Positions 23,318 to 31,997 of a DNA stretch of 35,490 nt are shown in pieces. The DNA is from CAZOKZ01 sp964580585 (GTDB lineage: Bacteria > Sumerlaeota > Sumerlaeia > SLMS01 > JAHLLQ01): assembly GCA_964580585.1 (NCBI GenBank), contig CAZOKZ010000046.1, positions 1 to 35,490 on the forward strand, in the 5' to 3' direction. Positions within the stretch are counted from its first letter, which is position 1. Every line of letters starts with the position of its first letter. The position numbers and the translations under genes are program-made. The notes under the pieces are model-generated. The model searched no databases. It was given only the letters and a program-made list of their open reading frames with translations, and was not told the DNA's origin.

Positions 23318-24325
23318 TCAGGCGCCGGTTGTGTTTTCCGCTTCAGTGCCCTCGGGAAATTCGACGCGGTTTCGGCCCTGATTTTTTGCGTGATACAACA
23401 TCTGGTCGGCGCGCTGAAACAAGCGCTCGGGATCGTCGCCCGGCATGAAGACCGTTCCGCCAACGCTGATGGTCATGGAAATGGTCAACCCTTCCGCTTC
23501 AAGCGGGTTATGTTCGATGGTCGAACGTAATCGCTCGGCCAATCGTAACGCATGGTGTGGAGGTGTATCGGGCAGACAAAGCGCGAATTCTTCGCCTCCC
23601 CAGCGCGCGACGAGATCGCTGTCGCGGCAACCGTGTTTGAGCAGCGAGGCCACATGGCAGAGGGCTTCGTCGCCCACGTCGTGACCGTGCTGGTCGTTGA
23701 TTTTTTTGAAAAAATCCAAGTCCATCAGGAAAAAGCACAGATGGTGGCGGTAACGTTCGGCTCGCGCCATGTGGTGGCGCAAGTGCTCGCGTAACTGACG
23801 TCGGTTATCGAGTCCGGTCAACATATCGCGCGTGGCGGACAAGTACAGCGAATCGTCGTGGCGCATTTCCGCATCGTCGCGGATGAAAAAACCGATGACC
23901 GTTGAACCCACCAGCAGGCGGTCGCGTTCTTTCAATTCCATCCGCCCGCGTACTTCACGCCCGTTCAGTTCGGTGCCGTTGCGCGAATCGAGATCCTCGA
24001 CATAGCACTTGGGCATTTCGTTCGGACTATCGAAATTTTCATACACGATTTTGGCGTGCACGCGCGAAGAAGCCGAATCGTCGATCTGCCAGTCGGCTTT
24101 GCTACTGCGCCCGATAGAGATCTCCGGCGCGGAGAGCGATTTACGACGCCCACGCAGTTCGCCCGAAAGGCAAATAAGCACCGGGCGATACATTTGCGAG
24201 CCATAGTTGCTCACGATGGGGGACGTCACGCCCGCCATCTGAGTCGATTCTGTATCCTCTTTGATGTAACGAGGATTCGGAAGTTGACCGGTCACTTCTT
24301 CCGTCCGCTTTTGGCGTTGGTTCAT
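23318..24325 (-). CDS. FHA-domain diguanylate cyclase
   Basis: The 335-residue protein joins an FHA domain (about 50-150: SIGRSSKADWQI, then SRVHAKI and DLDSRNGTELNG), which binds phosphothreonine peptides, to a GGDEF domain (about 165-325). The active site reads RWGGEEF, and DMLTGLDNRR and MDLDFFKKINDQHGHDVGD are intact, so it should make c-di-GMP from GTP. An RxxD product-inhibition site (RDSD) lies five residues before GGEEF. The combination suggests a cyclase controlled by Ser/Thr phosphorylation of a partner. The ATG at 24325 is preferred over a TTG one codon earlier; no ribosome-binding site is evident. Confidence 0.95.
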   Translation of the reverse strand: MNQRQKRTEEVTGQLPNPRYIKEDTESTQMAGVTSPIVSNYGSQMYRPVLICLSGELRGRRKSLSAPEISIGRSSKADWQIDDSASSRVHAKIVYENFDSPNEMPKCYVEDLDSRNGTELNGREVRGRMELKERDRLLVGSTVIGFFIRDDAEMRHDDSLYLSATRDMLTGLDNRRQLREHLRHHMARAERYRHHLCFFLMDLDFFKKINDQHGHDVGDEALCHVASLLKHGCRDSDLVARWGGEEFALCLPDTPPHHALRLAERLRSTIEHNPLEAEGLTISMTISVGGTVFMPGDDPERLFQRADQMLYHAKNQGRNRVEFPEGTEAENTTGA

Positions 24326-24848
24326 CAAGGAGCACCATGTGTGTATTAGTAGTATCGGTTAGTCATTCACGCGGAACGATGCAACAGTTATCACACTGCA
24401 AAGGATAATTTGAGTTCCTTCAGACTGCAAAGGAAAATTGAATTTTGAGAAGGATTCCGTCCATTCCCACCCAACGCACGAACTCCCCCGCGATCGTCGA
24501 GTCTTCCGATACGCAAAGACATCTCGACTATTTTTCCGCAAAATAAAGAACCACCCTCCCGGGTAGTGGCTAATTTCAGGTCGAATTGGCAATGCGCCGC
24601 TACCCATAAAGGTAGAAATATCAGGAATCGAAGTCTCATTTATCCAAATATTTCCAAACGTAGGCCGAAAAACGTGTATTTTCTTACAAATATCGTTATT
24701 TCTCAAATAAACGAATTTTTTGCTTGAATTTTCAAATTCAATGCGCATTCTAGCCCCGAAGCGTTACAAGTGACGCTTGCTTTTCAAATGCGAATGGTTG
24801 AGCGAGCGGGGATTGAAAAGCAATTCCGCACAGAAACAGGAGTCCCGC
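24326..24848. other. 523-base region upstream of the amylase, no gene
   Basis: The sequence is AT-rich. It contains an imperfect 29-base direct repeat starting ACTGCAAAGGA (24395 and 24424) and, close to the amylase, two palindromes listed separately. A minus-strand open frame of 129 codons is present but is not protein-like. Confidence 0.5.
24724..24741. promoter_or_regulatory. Palindrome upstream of the amylase, possible operator
   Basis: TTGAATTT-TC-AAATTCAA is a perfect 8-bp inverted repeat with a two-base centre, 107 bases before the amylase start. A second inverted repeat, AAGCGT/ACGCTT (24759-24778), lies closer. Either could bind a sugar-responsive repressor, but no regulator is encoded nearby. 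Confidence 0.45.
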
Positions 24849-27140
24849 ATGAAAAGATTGACCCAATTTCTTGCACTCGCCGTCCTCGGCCTGCCGCTCG
24901 CAACGGCAGTTCCCTCACATGCCGAGACGGGCGACGAAGTGATGCTGCAAGGGTTCCACTGGAACGCCTACCAAGGCGGTTCATGGTACAACACGCTGAG
25001 TGGTTCGGCAAACGACATCGCCAACTCGGGAATCGACATAGTCTGGTTTCCGCCTCCCTCACGCACGGCGGACAACGCAGGCTATCTACCCAACGAATGG
25101 TACAACATGTCGTCGAAATACGGCAACCAAGGCAGTCTGAAAGGTGCCATCGATGCCCTGCACGGCAATGGCGTTTTCTGCGTCGCCGACATCGTGATCA
25201 ATCACCGCGTCGGCACAACGAACTGGGCGGATTTTACGAATCCGTCTTTCCCGGATAACAATCGCGCCATTGCGGCGGGCGACGAGTATTGCTGCGAGAC
25301 TGGCGCGGCGGATACGGGCGAAAGCTATGGCGCGGCGCGCGACCTGGATCACACCTGGAGCCCGGTGCGCGACGAGATCAAATCCTGGCTGACGTGGCTG
25401 GAGTCTTCGACGATCGGTTTCGATGGCTGGCGGTACGACATGGTCAAGGGATTCGGCGCGGGATACGTAAAGGAATACAATGACGCCACTGGTCCCTATA
25501 TTTCGATAGGCGAATATTTCGATTACAACCGCCAGAGCGTGATCAACTGGATCAACGGCACGCAAGGCGCATCCCGCGCGTTCGATTTTCCGACACGCGA
25601 CATTCTTTATCGCGCTACATCTTACGGTGAGTATTGGCGTTTGCGAGACGGCGACGGCAACCCCGGCGGTTTGATCGGCTGGTGGCCGCAAAAAGCGGTG
25701 ACCTTCATCGAAAATCACGACACGGAAGAAGCCCGCGGCGGGGAGTACACGGCACCGTTTCCTTCCGGCAACTCGATGCAGGGCTACGCCTACATTCTGA
25801 CCCACCCGGGTATTCCGTGTATTTTCTGGCACGACTGGAACGAATTCCGTTCGGAACTCAACACCCTGATTGGCATCCGCGAAGGCCAGGGCATTACGGA
25901 CAGCAGCACGGTCGATATCCAAGTGGCCGACAGCAGCAAATACGCGGCGATCGTGAACAGCAATACAGCGATCAAAATTGGCGGCGGCAGTTGGAGCCCT
26001 ACCGGCGACTGGACGCTGGCCGCCTCGGGTAGCAATTATGCCGTCTGGACATCCGGAAGCGGTGGCGGAGGCGGCGGTGGCGGCGGCGGCACCACGGTAT
26101 CGGTCGATCCGGCAACGCCGACTGCGGGCCAATCGGTGACGATCACCTATCCAAGCGGTCGTTCGCTGGCGAGTTCCTCGAATGTCAACCTGTACTGGGG
26201 CACCAACGGATGGACTGGTGTTCAAACGACAGCGATGACCGAGACCGGCTCGAACGAATGGTCCGTTACGGTTACCGTGCCGAGCAGCGCCACGGTCCTC
26301 GACTTTGTCTTCAATAACGGTTCGTCCTGGGATAACAACGGCGGCGCCGATTGGCATACCACTGTCACCGGCGGTGGCGGTGGTGGAGGCGGCATTGGCG
26401 GCACCACGGTGATCGTCGATCCGGCAACTCCGACAGCGGGCTCGACGGTGACGGTGACCTATCCGAGCGGTCGTTCGCTGGCAAGTTCCTCCAACGTCAA
26501 CCTGTACTGGGGCACCAATGGCTGGTCAGGCGTTCAAACGACCTCCATGTCGAATAATGGCTATAACGACTGGACGGCAACGATCACGCTGCCCAGCAAT
26601 GCCACGACGCTTGACTTCGTATTCAACAACGGTTCGTCCTGGGATAACAACAGCGGCGCCGATTGGCACGTGACCGTCACCGGTGGTGGCGGAGGCGGTG
26701 GAGGCGGCGGCGGTTCGGCTTATTACTGGATCGAAGCACGCCACAGCGGCAAAGCTCTCGATGTGTCGGCAAACTCGATGTCCAATGGTGGAAACATCCA
26801 GCAGTGGGATTACGTCGGCGCTCAGAATCAGCAGTGGGAAATCACCGACCTCGGCAATGGATACTACAGCATTATCAGCCGTTCGAGCGGCAAGTCCCTC
26901 GATGTGGCAGGCGTTTCGACCTCCAACGGTGCAAACATCCAGCAATGGACGTATGGCGGTGCTCAAAACCAGCAGTTCGAAATCACCGATCTGGGCAATG
27001 GATACGTATCGATTGAAGCGCGTCACAGCGGCAAGGCACTCGATGTTCAGAATGCTTCGACTTCCAACGGCGGCAACGTCCATCAGTGGAGCTACGTTGG
27101 CGCTCAGAATCAGCAGTGGCGACTGAACGAAGTTCCGTAA
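24849..27140 (+). CDS. Secreted GH13 alpha-amylase with two CBM25-like modules and a ricin-type lectin domain
   Basis: The 763-residue precursor starts with a signal peptide (about 1-25, ending SHA). The GH13 barrel spans about 27-345, with conserved region I DIVINH, region II GWRYDMVKG (nucleophile D197), region III SIGEYF (acid/base E222) and region IV ENHDT (D291). A short beta domain reaches residue 400. Two near-identical modules of about 90 residues follow (about 415-505 and 520-610), ending DFVFNNGSSWDNN, typical of starch-binding CBM25. A three-repeat ricin-B/CBM13-like domain with QQW repeats closes the protein (about 628-763). Poly-glycine linkers of up to ten residues separate the modules. 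AGGAG lies seven bases before the ATG. It hydrolyses extracellular starch or glycogen. Confidence 0.95.
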   Translation: MKRLTQFLALAVLGLPLATAVPSHAETGDEVMLQGFHWNAYQGGSWYNTLSGSANDIANSGIDIVWFPPPSRTADNAGYLPNEWYNMSSKYGNQGSLKGAIDALHGNGVFCVADIVINHRVGTTNWADFTNPSFPDNNRAIAAGDEYCCETGAADTGESYGAARDLDHTWSPVRDEIKSWLTWLESSTIGFDGWRYDMVKGFGAGYVKEYNDATGPYISIGEYFDYNRQSVINWINGTQGASRAFDFPTRDILYRATSYGEYWRLRDGDGNPGGLIGWWPQKAVTFIENHDTEEARGGEYTAPFPSGNSMQGYAYILTHPGIPCIFWHDWNEFRSELNTLIGIREGQGITDSSTVDIQVADSSKYAAIVNSNTAIKIGGGSWSPTGDWTLAASGSNYAVWTSGSGGGGGGGGGGTTVSVDPATPTAGQSVTITYPSGRSLASSSNVNLYWGTNGWTGVQTTAMTETGSNEWSVTVTVPSSATVLDFVFNNGSSWDNNGGADWHTTVTGGGGGGGGIGGTTVIVDPATPTAGSTVTVTYPSGRSLASSSNVNLYWGTNGWSGVQTTSMSNNGYNDWTATITLPSNATTLDFVFNNGSSWDNNSGADWHVTVTGGGGGGGGGGGSAYYWIEARHSGKALDVSANSMSNGGNIQQWDYVGAQNQQWEITDLGNGYYSIISRSSGKSLDVAGVSTSNGANIQQWTYGGAQNQQFEITDLGNGYVSIEARHSGKALDVQNASTSNGGNVHQWSYVGAQNQQWRLNEVP
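26064..27126 (+). repeat. Internal duplications in the amylase gene (CBM25 pair and ricin triplicate)
   Basis: The two CBM25-like segments (about 26091-26364 and 26400-26680) are highly similar at the DNA level, for example CTGTACTGGGGCACCAA in both. They follow GGC/GGT-rich linkers, and another such linker precedes the lectin domain. The lectin part carries three units with the words GGCGCTCAGAATCAGCAGTGG. The segments are coding and in frame. Confidence 0.8.
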
Positions 27141-27180
27141 GTTTGTTTGGCTGAACCTAATTCCCTCACAGAGCAATGCG

Positions 27181-27218
27181 CCGGGGCGGTCGAAAAACGA
27201 CTGCCCCGGTTTGCTTTT
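27181..27218 (+). terminator. Intrinsic terminator of the amylase gene
   Basis: CCGGGGCGGTCG and CGACTGCCCCGG form a 12-bp stem with one mismatch around AAAAA, followed by TTTGCTTTT. Confidence 0.9.
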
Positions 27219-27364
27219 AGTAGGATCATGGATACCCCAAGGTAGTGTTCTTTGATCAAACTGCTCGTTGCGTTTTCATCGGCCCTGAATATGCTTGAAG
27301 CAACATACGGAGTAGTTTGTGGGCTGCTCCCGGTAAATTTTTCCCATTGGAAGGAAAACGGCGG

Positions 27365-28486
27365 ATGACCCCCGTGGCTGTGCAATCGACAACACCCGAA
27401 ACGAAGGTCCGGGAAATTCTCGACGCGGTGGTCGAGGGAGGCGAACGCCTCGGCGACGCGGAGGCGCTGTTTCTTTTCGAGAACGCGCAGTTGCCCGAGC
27501 TATCGGTAGCGGCCACGAAAATGCGCCAGAAATTGAATCCCGGCCGCACGGTTTCCTATATTATCGACCGGAATATCAACTACACGAACGCATGCCTGGC
27601 GGACTGTACCTTCTGCGCCTTTTACCGCAAGTTCGACGATCCGGAAGCCTACGTGCTGACGCACGAGGAGTTGGCGGAAAAAATCCAGGAGACGAAGGAT
27701 CTGGGCGGGAACCAGATTCTCCTCCAGGGCGGCATGCACCCGCGTTTGAAGCTGGATTTTTACACGGAAATGCTCTCCTTTATTAAGAAGGAGTTCGGCA
27801 TTCACCTGCACGCGTTCAGCGCCCCGGAGATTCACGCGTTTTCGAAGATCAACAAGATGAGCTACGAAGAGGTCCTGAGCGCGTTACGCGAAGCGGGGCT
27901 CGATTCGATTCCTGGTGGCGGCGCGGAAATCCTGAACGACCGCGTGCGGCGCGAAATCACGCGCGGCAAGGTGCTGAGCGACGATTGGATCGCTGTCCAC
28001 CGCACATGGCACCAGATGGGCGGGCGCAGCACGGCGACGATGATGTTCGGGCACGTGGAAACGCTGGCCGAGCGCATTGAAACGTTCCGCCGTTACCGCG
28101 AATTGCAGGACGAAACGGGCGGCTTCACGGCGTTTATCGACTGGACGTTCCAGCCCGAGAACACGAAGCTCGGCACCGAGCGCGGCATCCAGGAAGTCGG
28201 CTCGTGGGATTACTTGCGCACGACGGCCATCGCGCGGCTGTTCCTCGACAACATCCAGCACGTTCAATCGTCGTGGGTGACGCAAGGCGGGCGCATCGGA
28301 CAGATCAGCCTGTTCTATGGCTGCGACGACATGGGTTCGATCATGATCGAGGAAAACGTGGTGCGCGCGGCGGGGGCGAATTTCCGCATGACCGAGCAGT
28401 TCCTGCGCGGACTTGTCACCGAGGCGGGGTTCACGCCGAGGCGACGAAATTTCTTCTACGAATTGCAGGACGAGCCTGCGTTTTAA
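27365..28486 (+). CDS. mqnC: Dehypoxanthine futalosine cyclase (radical SAM)
   Basis: The 373-residue radical SAM enzyme catalyses cyclisation of dehypoxanthine futalosine in the futalosine route to menaquinone. The cluster motif is C77-x3-C81-x2-C84 in NACLADCTFCAFYR. QGGMHP, FSAPEIHAFS, PGGGAEILNDRVRR and a TATMMFGHVET block fit MqnC better than MqnE or CofH. The ATG at 27365 gives the usual N-terminus; a longer frame to 27317 is not needed. No other mqn gene is visible. It is followed after 25 bases by an FkbM-type methyltransferase, with which it may be cotranscribed. Confidence 0.93.
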   Translation: MTPVAVQSTTPETKVREILDAVVEGGERLGDAEALFLFENAQLPELSVAATKMRQKLNPGRTVSYIIDRNINYTNACLADCTFCAFYRKFDDPEAYVLTHEELAEKIQETKDLGGNQILLQGGMHPRLKLDFYTEMLSFIKKEFGIHLHAFSAPEIHAFSKINKMSYEEVLSALREAGLDSIPGGGAEILNDRVRREITRGKVLSDDWIAVHRTWHQMGGRSTATMMFGHVETLAERIETFRRYRELQDETGGFTAFIDWTFQPENTKLGTERGIQEVGSWDYLRTTAIARLFLDNIQHVQSSWVTQGGRIGQISLFYGCDDMGSIMIEENVVRAAGANFRMTEQFLRGLVTEAGFTPRRRNFFYELQDEPAF

Positions 28487-28511
28487 TCATTTTCCCCAAT
28501 CGCGAGAATCC

Positions 28512-29228
28512 ATGCCCAATCTACACCAAACCGTTCGTTCGATCATCAATACGGCTCTCGGTAAAGAGTATCGCCCCAAGCTGGATACGGTGATCTCCCA
28601 CGAACGATTCGGTTCCGAATACGGTGGGTGGGATGTAATTGTCGAGATGCTGAATGCCGACTCGGTGGTATATTCGTTCGGTGTGGGCGAAGACGCCACT
28701 TTCGATATTGGATTGATCGAACGGTTCGGATTGTCCATTCATGCATTCGACCCAACGCCCAAGTCGATTGCGTGGGTCGAGCGGCAGAATTTTCCCCCTC
28801 AGTTTGTTCTGCACCCATTCGGTATTTCAAATTTCGATGGTACGATTTCGTTCAACCCACCCGAGAATCCCGACCACGTATCCTACACGATACTGGATCG
28901 TCCAGAAACTGCGGGTAATGCCATCGAAGTACCCGTTAAATGCCTCGAAACAATCATTCAAGAGCTTGGACACAAGCATATCGATTTACTAAAAATGGAC
29001 ATTGAAGGCGCCGAATATGCAGTAATCGACGCCTTGACAGGTTCGTCGATTCGCCCACGGCAATTGTTGGTCGAGTTCCACCATCGGTTCCCCAATGTGG
29101 GTCTGAGAAAAACAAAGGACGCTGTGAATACACTGCGAGCAATGGGCTATCGGTTATTTTCCTTTTCACCATCGTGCGAAGAGTTCGGCTTCCTTTTCTC
29201 TGAGTCCCACGGAAGAACCCGCCCATAG
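28512..29228 (+). CDS. FkbM-family methyltransferase
   Basis: The 238-residue class I methyltransferase has VYSFGVGEDATFDIGLIERFG as motif I, FDPTP after strand 2, and the FkbM hallmark LLKMDIEGAEYAVID. Family members O-methylate sugars, lipids or polyketides; no sugar or polyketide genes are nearby. The start ATG at 28512 has a weak GAGA site; a longer frame runs into mqnC and is unlikely. The sequence is a little more AT-rich than mqnC. Substrate unknown. Confidence 0.9.
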   Translation: MPNLHQTVRSIINTALGKEYRPKLDTVISHERFGSEYGGWDVIVEMLNADSVVYSFGVGEDATFDIGLIERFGLSIHAFDPTPKSIAWVERQNFPPQFVLHPFGISNFDGTISFNPPENPDHVSYTILDRPETAGNAIEVPVKCLETIIQELGHKHIDLLKMDIEGAEYAVIDALTGSSIRPRQLLVEFHHRFPNVGLRKTKDAVNTLRAMGYRLFSFSPSCEEFGFLFSESHGRTRP

Positions 29229-29419
29229 ACCGTTGACCATTTTGGTCCGGTTGAACTCTCTTTCCCTGCAACTTCCCCTTGTGCCCGGGAATTCGTGAAA
29301 TTATTCACCATTCGGAGCGGAGGACTTCAACAGCCCCCCGCTTGAGTTGTTTTTAGCTGTGGCATGATGGACAACGGAGTCGCTTCGGCTCCTCTTTATC
29401 GTGAAAGGAATCTGATACG

Positions 29420-30259
29420 ATGGGTGAAAATGGTGAAACAATGAATGTCGTGGATTCGGCAATGTTGTGGTTGGTTGAACAAGGACCGGCTTTTGCCGTG
29501 AAATTGCTTGTAGCTCTGCTTATTTTACTGGTGGGTAAAGTCATCATCGGGATGGTGGGAGGAATGGTTCAAGGCGCCTTGAAGAAGGGCGATAAATTCG
29601 ACCCGATTCTTCAGCAATTGCTGGTCAACATCGTCAGCAAAGCGCTTTGGGTGATCGTGCTGCTCGTGGCGCTCGAACAACTTGGCGTCCAGGTGGGTCC
29701 GATGATCGCCGGACTTGGCGTGGCAGGCTTTATTTTCGGTTTTGCGTTCCAGGACAGCTTGAGCAACTTCGCCGCCGGGTTGATGATCCTGGCCAATCGT
29801 CCCTTCACGGTTGGGCATTTCGTCGAGATGGCGGGGCACAAAGGCGTTGTCCGTGAACTGAATCTGATGGCAACGGTGATGACGACGGGCGACAATTGCA
29901 AGATCACGATCCCGAACAAAGCCGTCTGGGGCGCATCGATTATCAATTATTCGGCCATGGAAACCCGCCGCGTCGATATGACGGTGGGCATCGGCTACGG
30001 TTCGGACATCGACAAGGCCAAAGAAGTCATCAAGGGCCTGCTCGACGGCCATGCATTGGTTCTGAAAGATCCGGCTCCGGTGATCGAGGTTGTCGCGATG
30101 GCCGATTCGTCGGTGAATTTGGTCGTCCGCCCCTGGGTCAAGAACGCGGATTACTGGACGGTGTATTTCGCCATGCAGAAGGGCATCAAGGAAGCCTTTG
30201 ACGCCAACGATATCGAAATTCCGTTCCCGCAACGCGTGGTGCATATGGTGCAGGCGTAA
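29420..30259 (+). CDS. mscS: Small-conductance mechanosensitive channel, MscS family
   Basis: The 279-residue protein has three membrane segments (about 20-46, 70-90 and 93-125). The last contains the pore-lining pattern GLGVAGFIFGFAFQDSLSNFAAGLMIL, followed by RPFTVGHFVEM. The beta domain has ITIPNKAVWGASIINYS and the C-terminal alpha/beta domain ends near IPFPQRVVHM. Size and layout equal E. coli MscS (286 residues). It protects against hypo-osmotic shock. The ATG has AAAGGA upstream. A hairpin GGAGTCG/CGGCTCC (29379-29395) stands in the leader, of unknown role. Confidence 0.95.
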   Translation: MGENGETMNVVDSAMLWLVEQGPAFAVKLLVALLILLVGKVIIGMVGGMVQGALKKGDKFDPILQQLLVNIVSKALWVIVLLVALEQLGVQVGPMIAGLGVAGFIFGFAFQDSLSNFAAGLMILANRPFTVGHFVEMAGHKGVVRELNLMATVMTTGDNCKITIPNKAVWGASIINYSAMETRRVDMTVGIGYGSDIDKAKEVIKGLLDGHALVLKDPAPVIEVVAMADSSVNLVVRPWVKNADYWTVYFAMQKGIKEAFDANDIEIPFPQRVVHMVQA

Positions 30260-30263
30260 GACG

Positions 30264-30304
30264 GTCGGATTTCGGGAATCGAAATCGTCCGACAAAAATC
30301 TTTT
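30264..30304 (+). terminator. Probable intrinsic terminator of the MscS gene
   Basis: GTCGGATTTCG pairs with CGAAA and TCCGAC across a three-base bulge, followed by AAAAATCTTTT. The run of T is short, so confidence is moderate. Confidence 0.55.
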
Positions 30305-30317
30305 CCTTAAGTTAAAT

Positions 30318-30384
30318 GTCGCCTGTGCCTCATTCGTCCTATCTGTCCTGGAAAGACCGATTAGACATTTGAGTCACAGGCGAC
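30318..30384. repeat. Long-loop inverted repeat between the MscS and Amt genes
   Basis: GTCGCCTGTG (30318-30327) is the exact reverse complement of CACAGGCGAC (30375-30384), with 47 bases between. The loop carries CATTCGTCCTATCTGTCCTG, a word pattern of dispersed intergenic repeats. It may end amt transcription, but no clear T run adjoins the stem. Confidence 0.65.
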
Positions 30385-30412
30385 GAATAATTTAAAGAAC
30401 CGTATTCCGAAA

Positions 30413-31753
30413 TCAAACGACTTCGGTCAGGCCATAACCGTGCTCGCCATGCAGCGACTGGTCGAGACCGTTGTATTCGCGCTCTTCGTCCAGGCGGAAG
30501 CCGATGGTTTTCTCCACCACGAAACAAATCGCCAGTGTGGCAACCGAAGAGAGAGCAATAGTCGCTCCCATGCCGGTCAACTGGACCGTGAATTGGTTTA
30601 TCGCCGACCAACCGCTCTCCCCGGCGGCCGCGGCGGCGTCCGCCATCCAGGAAGGACGAATGAAGAAGGCCAAAAGCAACACACCCATGCCGCTGCCTAC
30701 ACCGTGAATACCAAAACAGTCGAGGCTGTCGTCGTAACCCGCTTTGACTTTGAGTTTCAGGGCGAAGAAGCAAAGCACCGACGACACGGCGCCGAGCACA
30801 AGGGCCCCCCAAGGCATAACGACACCCGCCGCTGGAGTGATGGCAACCAGACCAGCCAGAACGCCGGAGGCAAATCCAAGGGAAGTGACCTTGCGGAATT
30901 CGATGGCTTCGATCACGAGCCACATCAGAGCGCCGCTGGCGGCGGAAATCTGCGTCATGGTCAGTGCGCGCGCCGTGGTCAGGTTACTGTGCACTGTCGA
31001 ACCAGCGTTGAAACCAAACCAACCCACCCAAAGCAACCCGGCGCCCATCATGGTCATCACCAGGTTGTTGGGGTGCATGGCGGTGACCGGATAGCCGCGT
31101 CGTTTGCCAAGATACAACGCCGCCACCAGGGCGCTGGTCCCGGCGGAAACGTGGATAACCAACCCACCCGCCAGATCGATTACGCCCGCCGCTCCAAGGT
31201 TGTAAAGCCAGCCGTCCGGCGACCAGACCCAGTGACAAAGCGGACAATAAACGATCAGAAACCAAAGCGCGATGAACAGGCAGTAGCCGCGGAAATAAAC
31301 GCGCTCGGCAATGGCGCCGCTGATCAACGCCGGGGTGATGATGGCGAATTTCCCCTGGAACATGGCCAGAACGTACTCGGGCACACCGTCGGTGATGCTA
31401 TTATCAATACCGCGCAGGAAAAAGTAGTCCGAATTCCAACCAATGAAGCCGCCCAGGATACCGTTTCCAAAACAAAGCGCGTACCCCACGACCATCCAGA
31501 GCACGCCGATCAACGCGATGGCGACAAAGGAGTGCATCATGGTGCCGAGAACATTTTTTGTCCGAACCAACCCACCGTAAAACATGGCAAGCCCAGGCAC
31601 CATCAGCAAAACCAATGCTGTCGAAGTCAGCATCCAGGCTGTCGAACCCGAATCGACCCCTTCATTGATGTTTTCGGCTCCCATCGCCATCACAGACAAG
31701 AGGGAAAATGCCCCGAGCGCCAATAGCACCCGAGATCGAAAAGATATGCGCAT
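30413..31753 (-). CDS. amt: Ammonium transporter
   Basis: The 446-residue integral membrane protein has a cleavable signal-like N-terminus (about 1-25), as in many Amt proteins, and eleven membrane segments. Family blocks are clear: GLAMFYGGLVRTKNVLGTMMHSF, DLAGGLVIHVSAGTSALVAA with the pore histidine, GWFGFNAGS and GIHGVGSGMGVLL with the second pore histidine. The start has GGAAGG nine bases upstream. No glnK/glnB gene is adjacent, unusual for amt. The leader has a hairpin (31795-31817). Nitrogen control is expected but no sigma-54 site was recognised. Confidence 0.96.
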   Translation of the reverse strand: MRISFRSRVLLALGAFSLLSVMAMGAENINEGVDSGSTAWMLTSTALVLLMVPGLAMFYGGLVRTKNVLGTMMHSFVAIALIGVLWMVVGYALCFGNGILGGFIGWNSDYFFLRGIDNSITDGVPEYVLAMFQGKFAIITPALISGAIAERVYFRGYCLFIALWFLIVYCPLCHWVWSPDGWLYNLGAAGVIDLAGGLVIHVSAGTSALVAALYLGKRRGYPVTAMHPNNLVMTMMGAGLLWVGWFGFNAGSTVHSNLTTARALTMTQISAASGALMWLVIEAIEFRKVTSLGFASGVLAGLVAITPAAGVVMPWGALVLGAVSSVLCFFALKLKVKAGYDDSLDCFGIHGVGSGMGVLLLAFFIRPSWMADAAAAAGESGWSAINQFTVQLTGMGATIALSSVATLAICFVVEKTIGFRLDEEREYNGLDQSLHGEHGYGLTEVV

Positions 31754-31794
31754 AGTCGTACGCCTTCCAAAGGATGAGAATGTGGGGACAGGAG

Positions 31795-31817
31795 AAGTTG
31801 AGAACCATTCCCAACTT
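31795..31817 (-). promoter_or_regulatory. Hairpin in the amt leader
   Basis: AAGTTG-x-GAA and TTC-x-CAACTT pair around CCA with one mismatch, 42-64 bases before the amt start. It could be an operator or an RNA hairpin affecting amt translation. Confidence 0.4.
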
Positions 31818-31997
31818 CAAAACTTGAGGGAAAACAATGCATTCCAGTTTCAAGTTTAGAGCGGTCTAACTAGAAACCGAACGGCAACAGGGCAAGGCAA
31901 ATGACAAAGGCCATTCGGCAACGATGGATGATTTTCCGATCCATTATTACCCTTGAGGCCTCGGCTGTTTTCGTTCAAGTTTGTCGCTGTCTCCCGT

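Noticed and set aside
24359..24748. 129-codon minus-strand open frame upstream of the amylase
   Set aside because: Sequence is not protein-like, there is no ribosome-binding site, and it covers the palindromes and direct repeat.
26064..26720. Repeated GGC/GGT tracts as a CRISPR or minisatellite
   Set aside because: They are in-frame poly-glycine linkers inside the amylase gene; no repeat-spacer pattern exists.
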